A stretch of DNA of 64,000 bases from Streptomyces antioxidans. GTDB taxonomy: Bacteria; Actinomycetota; Actinomycetes; Streptomycetales; Streptomycetaceae. Position numbers and translations under genes: made by a program. The stretch covers positions 62,001 to 126,000 of the forward strand of contig NZ_LAKD02000119.1 of NCBI RefSeq assembly GCF_000968685.2. The letters are read 5' to 3'. Under the pieces are notes generated by a model. The model ran no database searches, was not told where the DNA came from, and worked only from the letters and a program-made list of their open reading frames with translations. Positions 1 through 9,060 of this stretch are shown here, piece by piece; position 1 is the stretch's first letter, and the number at the start of each line of letters is the position of its first letter.

Positions 1-1159
1 TGTAGACCGCGTTGCCGTTCTCCGAGGCGATGTTGCCCGCGGTGTCGGACATGTCCGGGCCCGCGGCCTCGACCAGCGCCTTCTCATCGCCGCCGAGGTA
101 GTCGCTCCACACCTGGGCGACCGTGGCCCACGACGAGTCGTAGTACGGAGCGCTCTGGAAGAACCCGAGCAGCTCGGCCGGGCCCACGACCCCGCCGATG
201 GGGCTCTTCTTGGCCGCCGCGCGCAGCTTCTCCCACTGCCGCTGCACCTTCGCCGGGGTGTCGCCGAGGTGGTAGGCGGCGTCGTTCTTCGCCACCCACG
301 CCTTCCAGTCGTTCCAGCGCGACTCGAAGGCGACGTCCTGGTCCAGGTTGGCCTGGTACCAGATCTTCTCCCGCGAGGGGTTCACCACGCTGTCCACGAT
401 CAGCCGGCGCACATGGGTCGGGAAGAGCGTCGCGTAGACCCCGCCGAGGTACGTCCCGTAGGACACGCCGATGTAGTTGAGCTTCTTGTCGCCGAGCGCG
501 GCCCGGATGACGTCGACGTCCCGGGCGGTGTTGGGCGTCGTCAGGTGCGGCAGCATCCAGCCGCTGTGCTCCTCGCACCCCTCGGCGTACTCGCGGGCCA
601 GCTTGCGCTGGGCGCGCTTGTCCGCCTCGCTGTCGGGCACCGGGTCCGACTTCGGGGCCTTGACGTACTCCTGGGGATCCACGCAGGAGATGGCCGTGGA
701 GTGGCCCACCCCGCGCGGGTCGAAGCCGACGAAGTCGTACGCCTTCGACGTCTTCGTCCACAGCGGGTTCTTGGTGGTGACCCGGGTGGGGAAGCGCAGC
801 CCGGAGCCGCCGGGCCCGCCCGGGTTGTAGATCAGCGAGCCCTGCCGCTCGGAGGCGGAGCCGGTGTTGGCGATCCGGTCCACCGCGAGCCTGATGGTGC
901 GGCCGTTCGGCTTGGCGTAGTCGAGCGGCACGGTGACATAGCCGCACTGGATGGGCTTGGCGAGCTCCCAGTCGGCCGGGCAGTCCGTCCAGTCGATGCC
1001 CTTCTTCGCGGCCTTGGCCGCGGCCACCGCCACCCCACGGGCCTCGGCGGCCCCGCCGGGCGTCCGCTCCGATGCCCCGGCCGTGGGGGCCAGTGCACCG
1101 GTTATCAGCGCACCGGCGATCACACCGCCGGTCACGCCGAAGAGTGCTGTGCGTCTCAC
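1..1159 (-). CDS. Secreted S33-family tripeptidyl aminopeptidase (partial, cut by window edge)
   Basis: Alpha/beta-hydrolase peptidase expected to remove short peptides from the N-termini of extracellular proteins. The GTG start at 1159 gives a short basic N-terminus (VRRTALFG) and a hydrophobic Ala/Gly/Ile stretch, which reads as a Sec signal peptide. The mature part carries YNPGGPGGSG, the oxyanion-hole region typical of S33 peptidases. Near residue 234 it has the nucleophile elbow GVSYGT with the catalytic serine. The catalytic Asp and His and the C-terminal TAP-like domain should lie beyond base 1. Upstream are a 12-bp direct repeat and a TTGATA -35-like hexamer. A lipase-like hydrolase of the same clan is possible, but the motif set favours the Streptomyces secreted tripeptidyl aminopeptidase family. 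Confidence 0.88.
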   Translation of the reverse strand, partial: MRRTALFGVTGGVIAGALITGALAPTAGASERTPGGAAEARGVAVAAAKAAKKGIDWTDCPADWELAKPIQCGYVTVPLDYAKPNGRTIRLAVDRIANTGSASERQGSLIYNPGGPGGSGLRFPTRVTTKNPLWTKTSKAYDFVGFDPRGVGHSTAISCVDPQEYVKAPKSDPVPDSEADKRAQRKLAREYAEGCEEHSGWMLPHLTTPNTARDVDVIRAALGDKKLNYIGVSYGTYLGGVYATLFPTHVRRLIVDSVVNPSREKIWYQANLDQDVAFESRWNDWKAWVAKNDAAYHLGDTPAKVQRQWEKLRAAAKKSPIGGVVGPAELLGFFQSAPYYDSSWATVAQVWSDYLGGDEKALVEAAGPDMSDTAGNIASENGNAVY

Positions 1160-1275
1160 GTAGTTATCCCCCTGCTTTGTTGCGCCGCCAGGGGCGGCGA
1201 TGATCACAGAGTGTCAAAGGGATTCTTCTGTCTTGCTTACCGCCGAGTACAGGGCAAACCGCCGATTCTTTATCA

Positions 1276-1299
1276 AGACGTGAACATAGACGTGAACAT
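1276..1299 (-). promoter_or_regulatory. 12-bp tandem direct repeat upstream of the S33 peptidase
   Basis: Two perfect adjacent copies of ATGTTCACGTCT, read on the minus strand, abut a TTGATA hexamer that could be the -35 of the peptidase promoter. Same-face direct repeats touching a -35 are typical of activator sites. The GTTCAC core resembles half of a PhoP (PHO) box, but the period here is 12 rather than 11 nt, so the regulator is not assigned. Confidence 0.45.
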
Positions 1300-1322
1300 G
1301 AAGATGACTTCAGGAGTGCACA

Positions 1323-2302
1323 TCAGCCCACGGCGGTGACCGCTTCATCGAGGGCCCGGCGGAGCTGGAGGGCGTCCGGGGCCACGGCGGTGGCGAGGGC
1401 GGCGGGACCGGTCAGCGGCACGAGGACGGCGGTCCCGGCGAGGCGGCGGGGGGTGAGGGGCTGAGCGTCATGGGACGGGTCGACCACGAGGAGCTGACCC
1501 ACCGCCCGATGGCCGCCGAGGACCGCGCCGCCGTCCCAGCCGGGGGCGCCGGGGCCGTAGGAAAGCTCCTGGTCGAGGAGTGGGCGTCCACCGCGGTGGA
1601 CGGTGAGGCGGCTGGTCAGACGGCCCGGCGATTCGCCGGTACGGCCCAGGATCTGCTCCTCGCGGAGCACGAGGCGGGCGGTGGGCGCGAGTTCGACACG
1701 GGTGGTCATCATGAGCTCGCTGCCGTGCGCGGAGATCAGGGGCTCGGGCAGCCAGTGCAGGGCCGCGCCGTCGGCGACGGTGAGCCGGATCTCGTAGTGC
1801 GCGGGCCCGGCCGCCCGCCCGGGCAGGGCGATGGTGGCCGCGGCGGAACCGACGCGCAGCCGGGCACCCGGCCCGGCGGTCACCTCGAGGGCGATACGGT
1901 CACCGCCGAGGGGAGCGCTCATGGCCCCGACGACGGTGACACACGCCTCCCCAGCCACGCCCCGGGTCCGCCGCAACGCGAGCGGCCCGTCCCCGGCGAG
2001 CACGGGCAACGCGGTACCGCCGCGTCCGTCCGCCTCGGCGAGGAGACGGGCGGTGGCCCGCACGGGTGCGCCGGGGGCGCCTGTTGCGGGTGAGGTGCGC
2101 GCCGCGCCCGAAACGAGTGCTGACGCACCCGAGACGCCCGCCGCGTCCCCGGTGCCCGCCACAGCCGAGGCGGTCGGGGTGCTCCGGGTGGCCGGGGCTT
2201 TCCGCTCTGGGGTGCGGCCGGGCATGCGCGGGGCGGGGCTCGGCCCGGCGGGGGAGGTCGCCCGTGGGCGTTCAGCGCCGGACGCGGTGTCCGGGGCGGG
2301 CG

Positions 2303-2306
<4 letters not shown>
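1323..2306 (-). CDS. ureD: Urease accessory protein UreD (UreH)
   Basis: Scaffold chaperone that binds apo-urease and, with UreF and UreG, delivers nickel to the active site. It is the last gene of the urease cluster. The GTG at 2306 overlaps the ureG stop (GTGA), indicating translational coupling. The first 80 or so residues are an Ala/Pro/Thr-rich low-complexity extension. Family-like sequence starts at RATARLLAEADGRGG, where codon 82 (2063) is also GTG, so the functional start may be there. The core keeps family features such as the DGPLALRRTR stretch and glycine-rich beta segments (LEVTAGPGARLRVGSAAAT). The length of 327 aa exceeds the usual 270-290 only because of the N-terminal extension. 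Confidence 0.88.
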
Positions 2307-3001
<695 letters not shown>

Positions 3002-3042
3002 GAGACGGCTCCGATGTTCCAGCAGCGGGGGCGCGGGCCCGG

Positions 3043-4032
3043 TTACGAGGCGAAGAGGCGTACGGACCAGGTGGCGTGGTGTTCGGCGGCGATGTCGAGC
3101 AGCGGCGCGGAGGCGGCGGGCAGCGCGCCGGGGCCCTCGTCGAGGGCCCGCCGCGCCGCGTCGGCGGCCCGCGCCGCGACCTGGTCAAGCTCGGGGGCGA
3201 GGCGGGCGAGCACGGCGGTGGCGTCGAAGGGGTCGAGGCTCAACAGCCGTACGGCGGCGGTCGCGGGTCCGCTCACCGCCTCGTACCCGGCGGCGTACGC
3301 GGCGTCCGGCGGCCCGAGCGCGGCGGCGCGCGCGGTGAGTCCGAGCACCACGGGCTGATGCGCCCCGCGCGGCCGGGCGGCGGCCAGGGCGTCCAGCTCG
3401 GACGAGGGCCAGGTGGCGCGGGCGGCACGCATCAGCTGGCGACCGAGCCGCCGGGCGGTGGCCCGCAGCGCGGGGCTGGGGGTACGGGCATCCGCCGCGT
3501 CGTCCAGCACGAGCGGATCGAGCCCGGCGGCGGCAGCGGCGGCGAGCCCGGCCGCGGTGAGCCCAGCGGTGTGCAACCGCCCCCGGCAGAACGCCTCCAG
3601 AGAGTCGGCGTCACGGATCCGTCCCGCCGCGACGGCGGCCTCGGCACCCCCGGAATGCGCATGCCCTCCGGCCGGAAACCGCCCATCAGCAAGAACCAGC
3701 AACGCACCGCCCCCGATCCCCCAACGCGCGGCTGGCGCCCAAGGGGCGGCAACCGTCCCACCAGGAGCCTCGCCCCCAAAGGCCCGTCGCGCGGCCTGTG
3801 GCCCGCCTTCCACCGCACGCCCTACGGTCATGTCCTCCGCCCCCGCACCGGCCCGCCCCGGCCCATCCGGCGCCCGAGAGGCGGCAGGGGCAGTCCCGCC
3901 AGGGGCGGCGTCCGGGACGCCGCCGGGGGCCAGCGCTTCCGCTTCTGCACCGGCCCGGCCCGGACCAGCCGGTGACGGGGCGCCAGGTACCCGCGAGGCG
4001 GCAGTGGCGGCCCCGCCGGGGGCCTCGCCCAT
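3043..4032 (-). CDS. ureF: Urease accessory protein UreF with a long low-complexity N-terminus
   Basis: UreF bridges UreD and UreG in the urease maturation complex. The recognisable all-helical core begins around residue 105 (LLVLADGRFPAGGHAHSGG) and runs to the C-terminus. Family UreF proteins are about 220-230 aa, whereas this frame has 329 aa because the first 100 residues are Gly/Ala/Pro-rich repeats of motifs like APGG and GPGRAG. Starts are ambiguous: ATG 4032 gives the full extension and ATG 3831 (MTVGRAV) gives 262 aa. The open frame continues upstream of 4032 without a stop but also without a start codon that I can see. The 206-bp gap from ureC to 4032 is itself made of similar GC-rich repeats, suggesting recent local expansion. 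Confidence 0.85.
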   Translation of the reverse strand: MGEAPGGAATAASRVPGAPSPAGPGRAGAEAEALAPGGVPDAAPGGTAPAASRAPDGPGRAGAGAEDMTVGRAVEGGPQAARRAFGGEAPGGTVAAPWAPAARWGIGGGALLVLADGRFPAGGHAHSGGAEAAVAAGRIRDADSLEAFCRGRLHTAGLTAAGLAAAAAAGLDPLVLDDAADARTPSPALRATARRLGRQLMRAARATWPSSELDALAAARPRGAHQPVVLGLTARAAALGPPDAAYAAGYEAVSGPATAAVRLLSLDPFDATAVLARLAPELDQVAARAADAARRALDEGPGALPAASAPLLDIAAEHHATWSVRLFAS

Positions 4033-4238
4033 GGGCGCCCGACGCGGGGAGCGCGGCCCGTCCTCCGCCTGGGAACCGGCCCCGTCCGGCCCGTCCGCTG
4101 GCGGGGAAGCGGGGGTCCAGGGGGCGGGGGCCCCTGGTTTCGGGGAGGGGCGGGGTGGGGGAGAGCCACCCGCGGCCGGACCGTGGGCGCCCCCAGCGTG
4201 CGCGGAGTCTCGTGTGTGGGCATCACGGGTCCGGCCGG

Positions 4239-5963
4239 TCAGAAGAGGAAGTAGCGCTGGGCCATGGGAAGTTCCGCCGCCGGGGCCGGTTCGACGGGCT
4301 CACCGTCGATCGTCACCGTGAACGTATCGGGGTCGACCTCCACCCGCGGCAGGGCGTCGTTCTGCCGCATGTCCGCCTTGGTGACCCCCCGCGTCCCGCG
4401 GATCGGGGCGAACCGCTTCCGGAGGTCCAGCCGGTCCGCCAGGCCGTCGTCCAAGGCGGTCTGGGTCACGAAGTTGACCGAGCCCCCGGCCGCCGCGCGG
4501 CCGAGCGCGCCGAACATGGGGCGCGGCAGGACCGGCTGCGGGGTCGGGATGGAGGCGTTCGCGTCGCCCATCTGCGCATAGGCGATCTGGCCGCCCTTGA
4601 TCACCAGGTGCGGTTTGACGCCGAAGAACGCCGGGTCCCAGAGCACCAGATCGGCCAGCTTCCCGGGCTCCACCGAGCCGATCTCACCGTCGAGCCCCTG
4701 CGCCACCGCCGGGTTGATGGTGTATTTGGCGACATAGCGACGTGCCCGGTGGTTGTCGGCGCGGCCGTCCCCGGCCAGCGCCCCGCGCCGTCGCTTCATC
4801 ACATGCGCGGTCTGCCAGGTGCGCAGCACCACCTCGCCGATCCGCCCCATGGCCTGGGAGTCCGAGGAGATGATCGAGATCGCGCCGAGGTCGTGCAGCA
4901 CGTCCTCGGCGGCGATGGTGCTGGGCCGGATGCGGGACTCGGCGAAGGCGAGGTCCTCGGGGACGGCTGGGTTGAGGTGGTGGCAGACCATCAGCATGTC
5001 GAGGTGTTCCTCGACGGTGTTGACCGTGTGCGGGCGGGTCGGATTGGTGGAGCTGGGCAGCACGTTCGGCCGGGAGACCACGGTGATGATGTCGGGCGCG
5101 TGCCCGCCGCCCGCGCCCTCGGTGTGGTAGGCGTGGATGGAGCGCCCGGCGATGGCGGCGAGGGTGTCGCCGACGAAGCCCGCCTCGTTGAGGGTGTCGG
5201 TGTGGATGGCGAGCTGGGCGCCGCTCTCCTCGCAGACGCCGAGGCAGGCGTCGATGGCGGCGGGGGTCGCCCCCCAGTCCTCATGGATCTTGAACCCGAG
5301 CGCACCGCCGCGCAGTTGGGACCACATCGCCTCGCCCGAGACAGTGTTGCCCTTGCCGAGCAGCCCGATGTTGACCGGATAGCCCTCCAGCGCCTCGAAC
5401 ATCCGGGCCAGATGCCAGGGTCCGGGGGTGATGGTGGTGGCCTTGGTGCCCTCGGCGGGCCCGGTGCCGCCGCCGACGAGGGTGGTGATCCCGGAGCAGA
5501 GCGCCTGGTCGACGAGGGTCGGGGAGATGAAGTGGACATGGGCGTCGATGGCGCCCGCGGTGAGGATCTTGCCGTTGCCCGCGATGACCTCGGTCTCGGG
5601 CCCGATGACGAGGTCGGGGTGGACGCCGTCCATGGTGTCGGGGTTACCGGCCTTGCCGATCCCGGTGATGCGGCCGTCACGCAGGCCGATATCCGCCTTG
5701 ACGACACCCCAGTGGTCCAGCACGACCGCACCCGTGATCACGGTGTCGGGGGTGCCCTCGGCGCGGGTGGCGCGGGACTGGCCCATGGATTCGCGGATCA
5801 CCTTGCCGCCGCCGAAGACCGCCTCGTCCCCGGCCCGGCCGGGCCCGCCACCGCGGTCCTCCTCGATCTCGATGAAGAGGTCGGTGTCGGCGAGCCGGAT
5901 GCGGTCCCCGGTGGTGGGGCCGAAGAGATCGGCGTAGGCCGCGCGGTTCAGTTCAGCGGTCAT
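4239..5963 (-). CDS. ureC: Urease subunit alpha UreC
   Basis: Catalytic subunit of urease, hydrolysing urea to ammonia and carbamate in the cytoplasm. The 574 aa length matches the family. Nickel ligands and catalytic residues are all visible: HVHF near residue 142, the carbamylated lysine in KIHEDWG near 225, AIHTDT, HTEGAGGGHAPD, the mobile-flap cysteine and histidine in MVCHH near 327, and the aspartate ligand in SSDSQAMG near 369. The amidohydrolase fold is intact with no frameshift, so an active enzyme is expected if accessory genes work. The start is ATG 5963 (MTAELNRAAY). ureB ends 112 bp upstream, an unusually long gap for this operon that contains no ORF I believe in. Confidence 0.98.
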   Translation of the reverse strand: MTAELNRAAYADLFGPTTGDRIRLADTDLFIEIEEDRGGGPGRAGDEAVFGGGKVIRESMGQSRATRAEGTPDTVITGAVVLDHWGVVKADIGLRDGRITGIGKAGNPDTMDGVHPDLVIGPETEVIAGNGKILTAGAIDAHVHFISPTLVDQALCSGITTLVGGGTGPAEGTKATTITPGPWHLARMFEALEGYPVNIGLLGKGNTVSGEAMWSQLRGGALGFKIHEDWGATPAAIDACLGVCEESGAQLAIHTDTLNEAGFVGDTLAAIAGRSIHAYHTEGAGGGHAPDIITVVSRPNVLPSSTNPTRPHTVNTVEEHLDMLMVCHHLNPAVPEDLAFAESRIRPSTIAAEDVLHDLGAISIISSDSQAMGRIGEVVLRTWQTAHVMKRRRGALAGDGRADNHRARRYVAKYTINPAVAQGLDGEIGSVEPGKLADLVLWDPAFFGVKPHLVIKGGQIAYAQMGDANASIPTPQPVLPRPMFGALGRAAAGGSVNFVTQTALDDGLADRLDLRKRFAPIRGTRGVTKADMRQNDALPRVEVDPDTFTVTIDGEPVEPAPAAELPMAQRYFLF

Positions 5964-6075
5964 GCTGCACCTTTTCGTTCACTTCTCCGCTCTCCGTCCA
6001 CGAGGCGACAGCGCACCCCGGCGGCCAGGTACCGCCCGGCAGTCTCGTACCGACCGGCGGCCTCGCGCGCGGCGT

Positions 6076-6395
6076 TCACAACCGCCCTCCCGTCTCGCCG
6101 CGCAGCCCCGGCACGATCCGCTCCCCCGCGATCGGGATCAGGGCGACCTCGACGGGGATGCCGGGTTCGAAGCGCACGGCGGTGCCCGCGGCGATGTTCA
6201 GCCGCTTGCCGCGGGCGACGGCGCGGTCGAAGTCAAGGCCGGGGTTGGCCTCGGCGAAGTGGTAGTGGGAGCCGACCTGGACGGGCCGGTCGGCGGCGTT
6301 GAGCACGGTGAGGAGGGTGATGGGCCGCCCCTCGTTGAGGGGCACCGGCTCATCGGCGTAAAGGATCTCTCCGGGGATCATGGAGGCGCCCCCCA

Positions 6396-6396
<1 letters not shown>
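6076..6396 (-). CDS. ureB: Urease subunit beta UreB
   Basis: Small structural subunit of the (alpha-beta-gamma)3 urease. The sequence carries the family signatures IPGEILYADEPVPLN, VGSHYHFAEANPGLDFDR and the C-terminal GERIVPGLRG. The ATG at 6396 overlaps the ureA stop (ATGA). A second in-frame ATG at 6381 gives MIPGEIL, the usual family N-terminus, so the first five residues may not be translated. The length of 106 (or 101) aa is normal for a stand-alone beta subunit. Confidence 0.96.
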
Positions 6397-6698
<302 letters not shown>

Positions 6699-7044
6699 GC
6701 TTTCCACCTCATTATCGCCCTCATCCCTTTTCTCGCCCACTCCGCACGATCCGGGGCGATGTGCGTCCGGCCCCCGCAGGCTAGTTCCGCGGCGTTTCGT
6801 CGGCGTTAACTGAGCCATGGTGCGGGCAAGCCTGATCAATCCGATCGATGCTGGTCAAGACGGTCTTATGAGCCGCCGCCAGCTCTTCGCACCCCCCTCG
6901 GCCACCGTCCGACATCCGCTCGGCGGACCCGTACGTCCGGCTATCGCACTTGACGACCCCACCGGATAGCCCCGATTCTCATCACCGCAACACCATGATT
7001 CACCTGCTCCGCTCCAACCCCCCACATCACAACGGAGCCCAACT
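6699..7044. other. Divergent control region between ureA and the M28 aminopeptidase
   Basis: About 345 bp with no convincing gene; an open minus-strand frame across it has Ser/Ala/Gly-rich composition and no family features. It should carry the urease promoter (minus strand) and the aminopeptidase promoter (plus strand). A GlnR-like box sits at 6794-6809. The 120 bp before the aminopeptidase are visibly AT-richer (cccgattctcatcaccgcaa), consistent with promoter DNA. Confidence 0.6.
6794..6809 (-). promoter_or_regulatory. GlnR-like box upstream of ureA
   Basis: On the minus strand the sequence reads TTAAC-GCCGAC-GAAAC, which fits the actinobacterial GlnR a-site/b-site pattern (gTnAC, six bases, GAAAC). 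It lies about 96 bp upstream of the ureA start, a plausible operator position. GlnR control of urease genes is established in Streptomyces; binding at this site is inferred. The following spacer and second half-site (GAACT) match poorly. Confidence 0.55.
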
Positions 7045-7998
7045 GTGAAGCGAATAGCGTCAATTCGCCGCGGAAGCCTCGCGGCGGCAACCGGTGCCGC
7101 GCTCGCCGCGGCCCTGCTGAGCGGCGCCTCCGGCGCCGAGGCCACCGTCAACTCCAAGGCCGCCGCCCCCGACGTGGACGTCGCGGCCGTCAAGGCCGAT
7201 CTGGGCGAGCTGCAGTCCATCGCGGACGCCAACGGCGGCAACCGCGCCCATGGCGAGCCCGGCTACCAGAAGTCCCTGGACTTCATCAAGGGCAAGCTGG
7301 ACGAGGCCGGATTCACCACCTCCGTCCAGGAGTTCACCTCCGGCGGCGAGAAGGGCTACAACCTCATCGCCGACTGGAAGGGCGGCGCCGACGAGAAGGT
7401 CGTCATGGCCGGTTCGCATCTCGACTCGGTCCAGGCGGGCCCCGGCATCAACGACAACGGTTCCGGTTCCGCCGCGATCCTCGAGGTCGCGCTGGCCGTG
7501 GCCAAGGCCGACCTCCAGCCCACCAAGCACCTGCGGTTCGCCTGGTGGGGCGACGAGGAGGACGGCATGGTCGGGTCGACGCACTACGTCGACAGCCTGG
7601 CGGCCGACGAGACGTCGAAGATCGACTCCTATCTCAACTTCGACATGCTCGGCTCCCCCAACCCGGGCTACTTCGTCTATGACGACGACCCGGAGCTGGA
7701 GAAGGTCTTCAAGGACTGGTACGCGGCGAAGGACATCACGACCGAGCCGGAGACCGAGGGCGACGGCCGCTCGGACCACGCCCCGTTCAAGGACGCGGGC
7801 GTGCGGGTCGGCGGTCTGTTCACCGGCGCCGAGGCCACGATGAGCCAGGAGCAGGCCGACCAGTGGGGCGGCGAGGCGGGCGAGGCGTTCGACCCGTGCT
7901 ACCACTCCGCGTGCGACAAGACGTCGAACGTCGACGAGAAGGCGCTGGACCTGAACACCGACGCCATCGCCAACGCGATCTGGTCGCTCAGCTCCTGA
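7045..7998 (+). CDS. Secreted M28-family zinc aminopeptidase (S. griseus aminopeptidase type)
   Basis: Extracellular double-zinc leucine-type aminopeptidase. The GTG start at 7045 follows a GGAG ribosome-binding site. Residues 1-34 form a Sec signal peptide (MKRIASIRRGS, then an Ala/Leu-rich core ending SGAEA). Zinc ligands and catalytic acids of family M28 are visible in order: AGSHLDSV, INDNGSGSA, WGDEEDG (general-base and ligand Glu), NFDMLGSPN and the C-terminal CYHSACDK, whose cysteines probably form the family disulfide. The length of 317 aa equals the catalytic unit without an added C-terminal domain. Two perfect hairpins follow the stop. Confidence 0.95.
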   Translation: MKRIASIRRGSLAAATGAALAAALLSGASGAEATVNSKAAAPDVDVAAVKADLGELQSIADANGGNRAHGEPGYQKSLDFIKGKLDEAGFTTSVQEFTSGGEKGYNLIADWKGGADEKVVMAGSHLDSVQAGPGINDNGSGSAAILEVALAVAKADLQPTKHLRFAWWGDEEDGMVGSTHYVDSLAADETSKIDSYLNFDMLGSPNPGYFVYDDDPELEKVFKDWYAAKDITTEPETEGDGRSDHAPFKDAGVRVGGLFTGAEATMSQEQADQWGGEAGEAFDPCYHSACDKTSNVDEKALDLNTDAIANAIWSLSS

Positions 7999-8007
7999 TG
8001 AGCACCC

Positions 8008-8042
8008 CCGCCCCGGACCGGCACTGAGCCGGTCCGGGGCGG
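8008..8042 (+). terminator. Perfect 15-bp hairpin after the M28 aminopeptidase
   Basis: The arms CCGCCCCGGACCGGC and GCCGGTCCGGGGCGG are exact complements around a 5-nt loop (ACTGA), starting 10 bp after the stop. There is no U tract, as is common for Streptomyces terminators. Confidence 0.8.
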
Positions 8043-8056
8043 TCCCGTTCCGTCCG

Positions 8057-8359
8057 TCACTCCTCGCGGCCCGGACGCCGATCCCCGGCGTCCGGGCCGC
8101 TGTGTTCCGCCGCGATGCCGAAGCGCCGCCGTTCGCCCGGAGCGGACGAGGTGGGGCGCATCGATGACACGGTACTGATCACCTGCTCCTCCGCGCCCGT
8201 CTCGATCTCCTCGAGTCGCTGCAGGTCCGCAGCGGACACCAGGGCGACAAGCGGCTTCCCGTGGCGCGTGACGACCACCCTCTCGCCGCCGTACACCACG
8301 CGGTTGATCAGCTCCGCGAGCTCTGCACGGGCTTGCGTCACCGGAATCTCGTAAGCCAT
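8057..8359 (-). CDS. Orphan type II antitoxin, Phd/YefM family
   Basis: A DNA-binding antitoxin of the Phd/YefM class: MAYEIPVTQARAELAELINRV followed by GGERVVVTRHGKPLVALV and ADLQRLEE is the classic N-terminal dimerisation and DNA-binding module. The C-terminal third (after about residue 62), which normally wraps the toxin, is Arg/Gly/Pro-rich and unlike a YoeB- or Doc-binding tail. No toxin gene follows; the downstream neighbour is the convergent aminopeptidase, and the last codons lie in a hairpin. The start ATG 8359 faces clpP across TGTACA sites. It may act as a solitary repressor of itself and of clpP, or be the survivor of a lost toxin-antitoxin pair. Confidence 0.88.
   Translation of the reverse strand: MAYEIPVTQARAELAELINRVVYGGERVVVTRHGKPLVALVSAADLQRLEEIETGAEEQVISTVSSMRPTSSAPGERRRFGIAAEHSGPDAGDRRPGREE
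8066..8100. terminator. Perfect 15-bp hairpin inside the antitoxin 3' end
   Basis: GCGGCCCGGACGCCG pairs exactly with CGGCGTCCGGGCCGC around ATCCC. It sits 23 bp after the previous hairpin and within the last 15 codons of the antitoxin gene. It could stop read-through from the aminopeptidase side, and the minus-strand transcript also has to pass it. Confidence 0.65.
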
Positions 8360-8374
8360 GCTCCCATCATATCT

Positions 8375-8392
8375 GGATGTACATCCTGTACA
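8375..8392. promoter_or_regulatory. TGTACA double operator between antitoxin and clpP
   Basis: GGATGTACATCC (8375-8386) is a perfect 12-bp palindrome and a second TGTACA lies at 8387-8392, 9 bp centre to centre. TGTACA is the known operator core of YefM antitoxins. The site is 16 bp upstream of the antitoxin start and 33 bp upstream of the clpP ATG, so one occupied operator could affect both genes. Confidence 0.65.
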
Positions 8393-8424
8393 TTTTTTAC
8401 GGAGCCCATTCGAGAGGTGAAGCG

Positions 8425-9060
8425 ATGGAACGACCGACCGCGCGCTATGTCCTGCCCGAGTTCACCGAGCGCACCAGCTCGGGGACGCGCACCATGGACC
8501 CGTACTCCAAGCTGCTCTCCGAGCGCGTCGTCTTCCTCGGCACCCCGATCGACGACACCGCCGCCAACGATGTGATCGCGCAGCTGATCCATCTTGAGCA
8601 CGCCGCGCCCGACCAGGACATCTCGCTCTACATCAACTCGCCGGGCGGCTCGTTCGGGGCCATGACGGCGGTCTACGACACCATGCACTTCGTCTCCTGC
8701 GACATCGAGACGATCTGCCTGGGCCAGGCCGCCTCGGCCGCCGCGGTGCTGCTGGCCGCCGGTGCCCGGGGCAAGCGCCTGGCCCTGCCGGGCGCGCGGA
8801 TCCTCATCCACCAGGCCGCGTTCAGCGAGCCCGTCGAGGGCACCACCTCGGATCTGGAGATCCAGGCCAATGAGCTGTGGCGCACCCAGGAGATGCTCGA
8901 GGGGATGCTGGTGCGGCACACCGGCCAGAGCGCCGAGCGGATCCGGGCCGATATCGACCGCGACAAGATCTTCGACGCCGAGGGCGCGAAGGCGTACGGA
9001 CTGGTGGACGAGGTCACCCAGAGCCGTAAGCGGCCGGGCCCGGCGGCGCGGGAGGGGTGA
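8425..9060 (+). CDS. ClpP-family ATP-dependent protease proteolytic subunit (paralogue)
   Basis: Cytoplasmic serine peptidase that forms tetradecameric rings with Clp ATPases. The start is ATG 8425 after a GAGAGGTGA ribosome-binding site; an upstream in-frame ATG at 8377 lies inside the TGTACA operator and is unlikely. The catalytic serine is in GQAASAAAV, the histidine in ILIHQAA, and the aspartate in DIDRDKIF before AEGAKAYGLVDEV. The N-terminal YVLPEFTERTSSG is typical of actinobacterial ClpP. No clpX, tig or second clpP is adjacent, so this is an isolated copy rather than the main clpP1P2 operon. The stop overlaps the start of the next small gene (GTGA). Confidence 0.93.
   Translation: MERPTARYVLPEFTERTSSGTRTMDPYSKLLSERVVFLGTPIDDTAANDVIAQLIHLEHAAPDQDISLYINSPGGSFGAMTAVYDTMHFVSCDIETICLGQAASAAAVLLAAGARGKRLALPGARILIHQAAFSEPVEGTTSDLEIQANELWRTQEMLEGMLVRHTGQSAERIRADIDRDKIFDAEGAKAYGLVDEVTQSRKRPGPAAREG

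Noticed and set aside
6699..6839. Longer UreA with about 47 additional residues
   Set aside because: A good ribosome-binding site and the canonical family N-terminus both mark GTG 6698 as the start.
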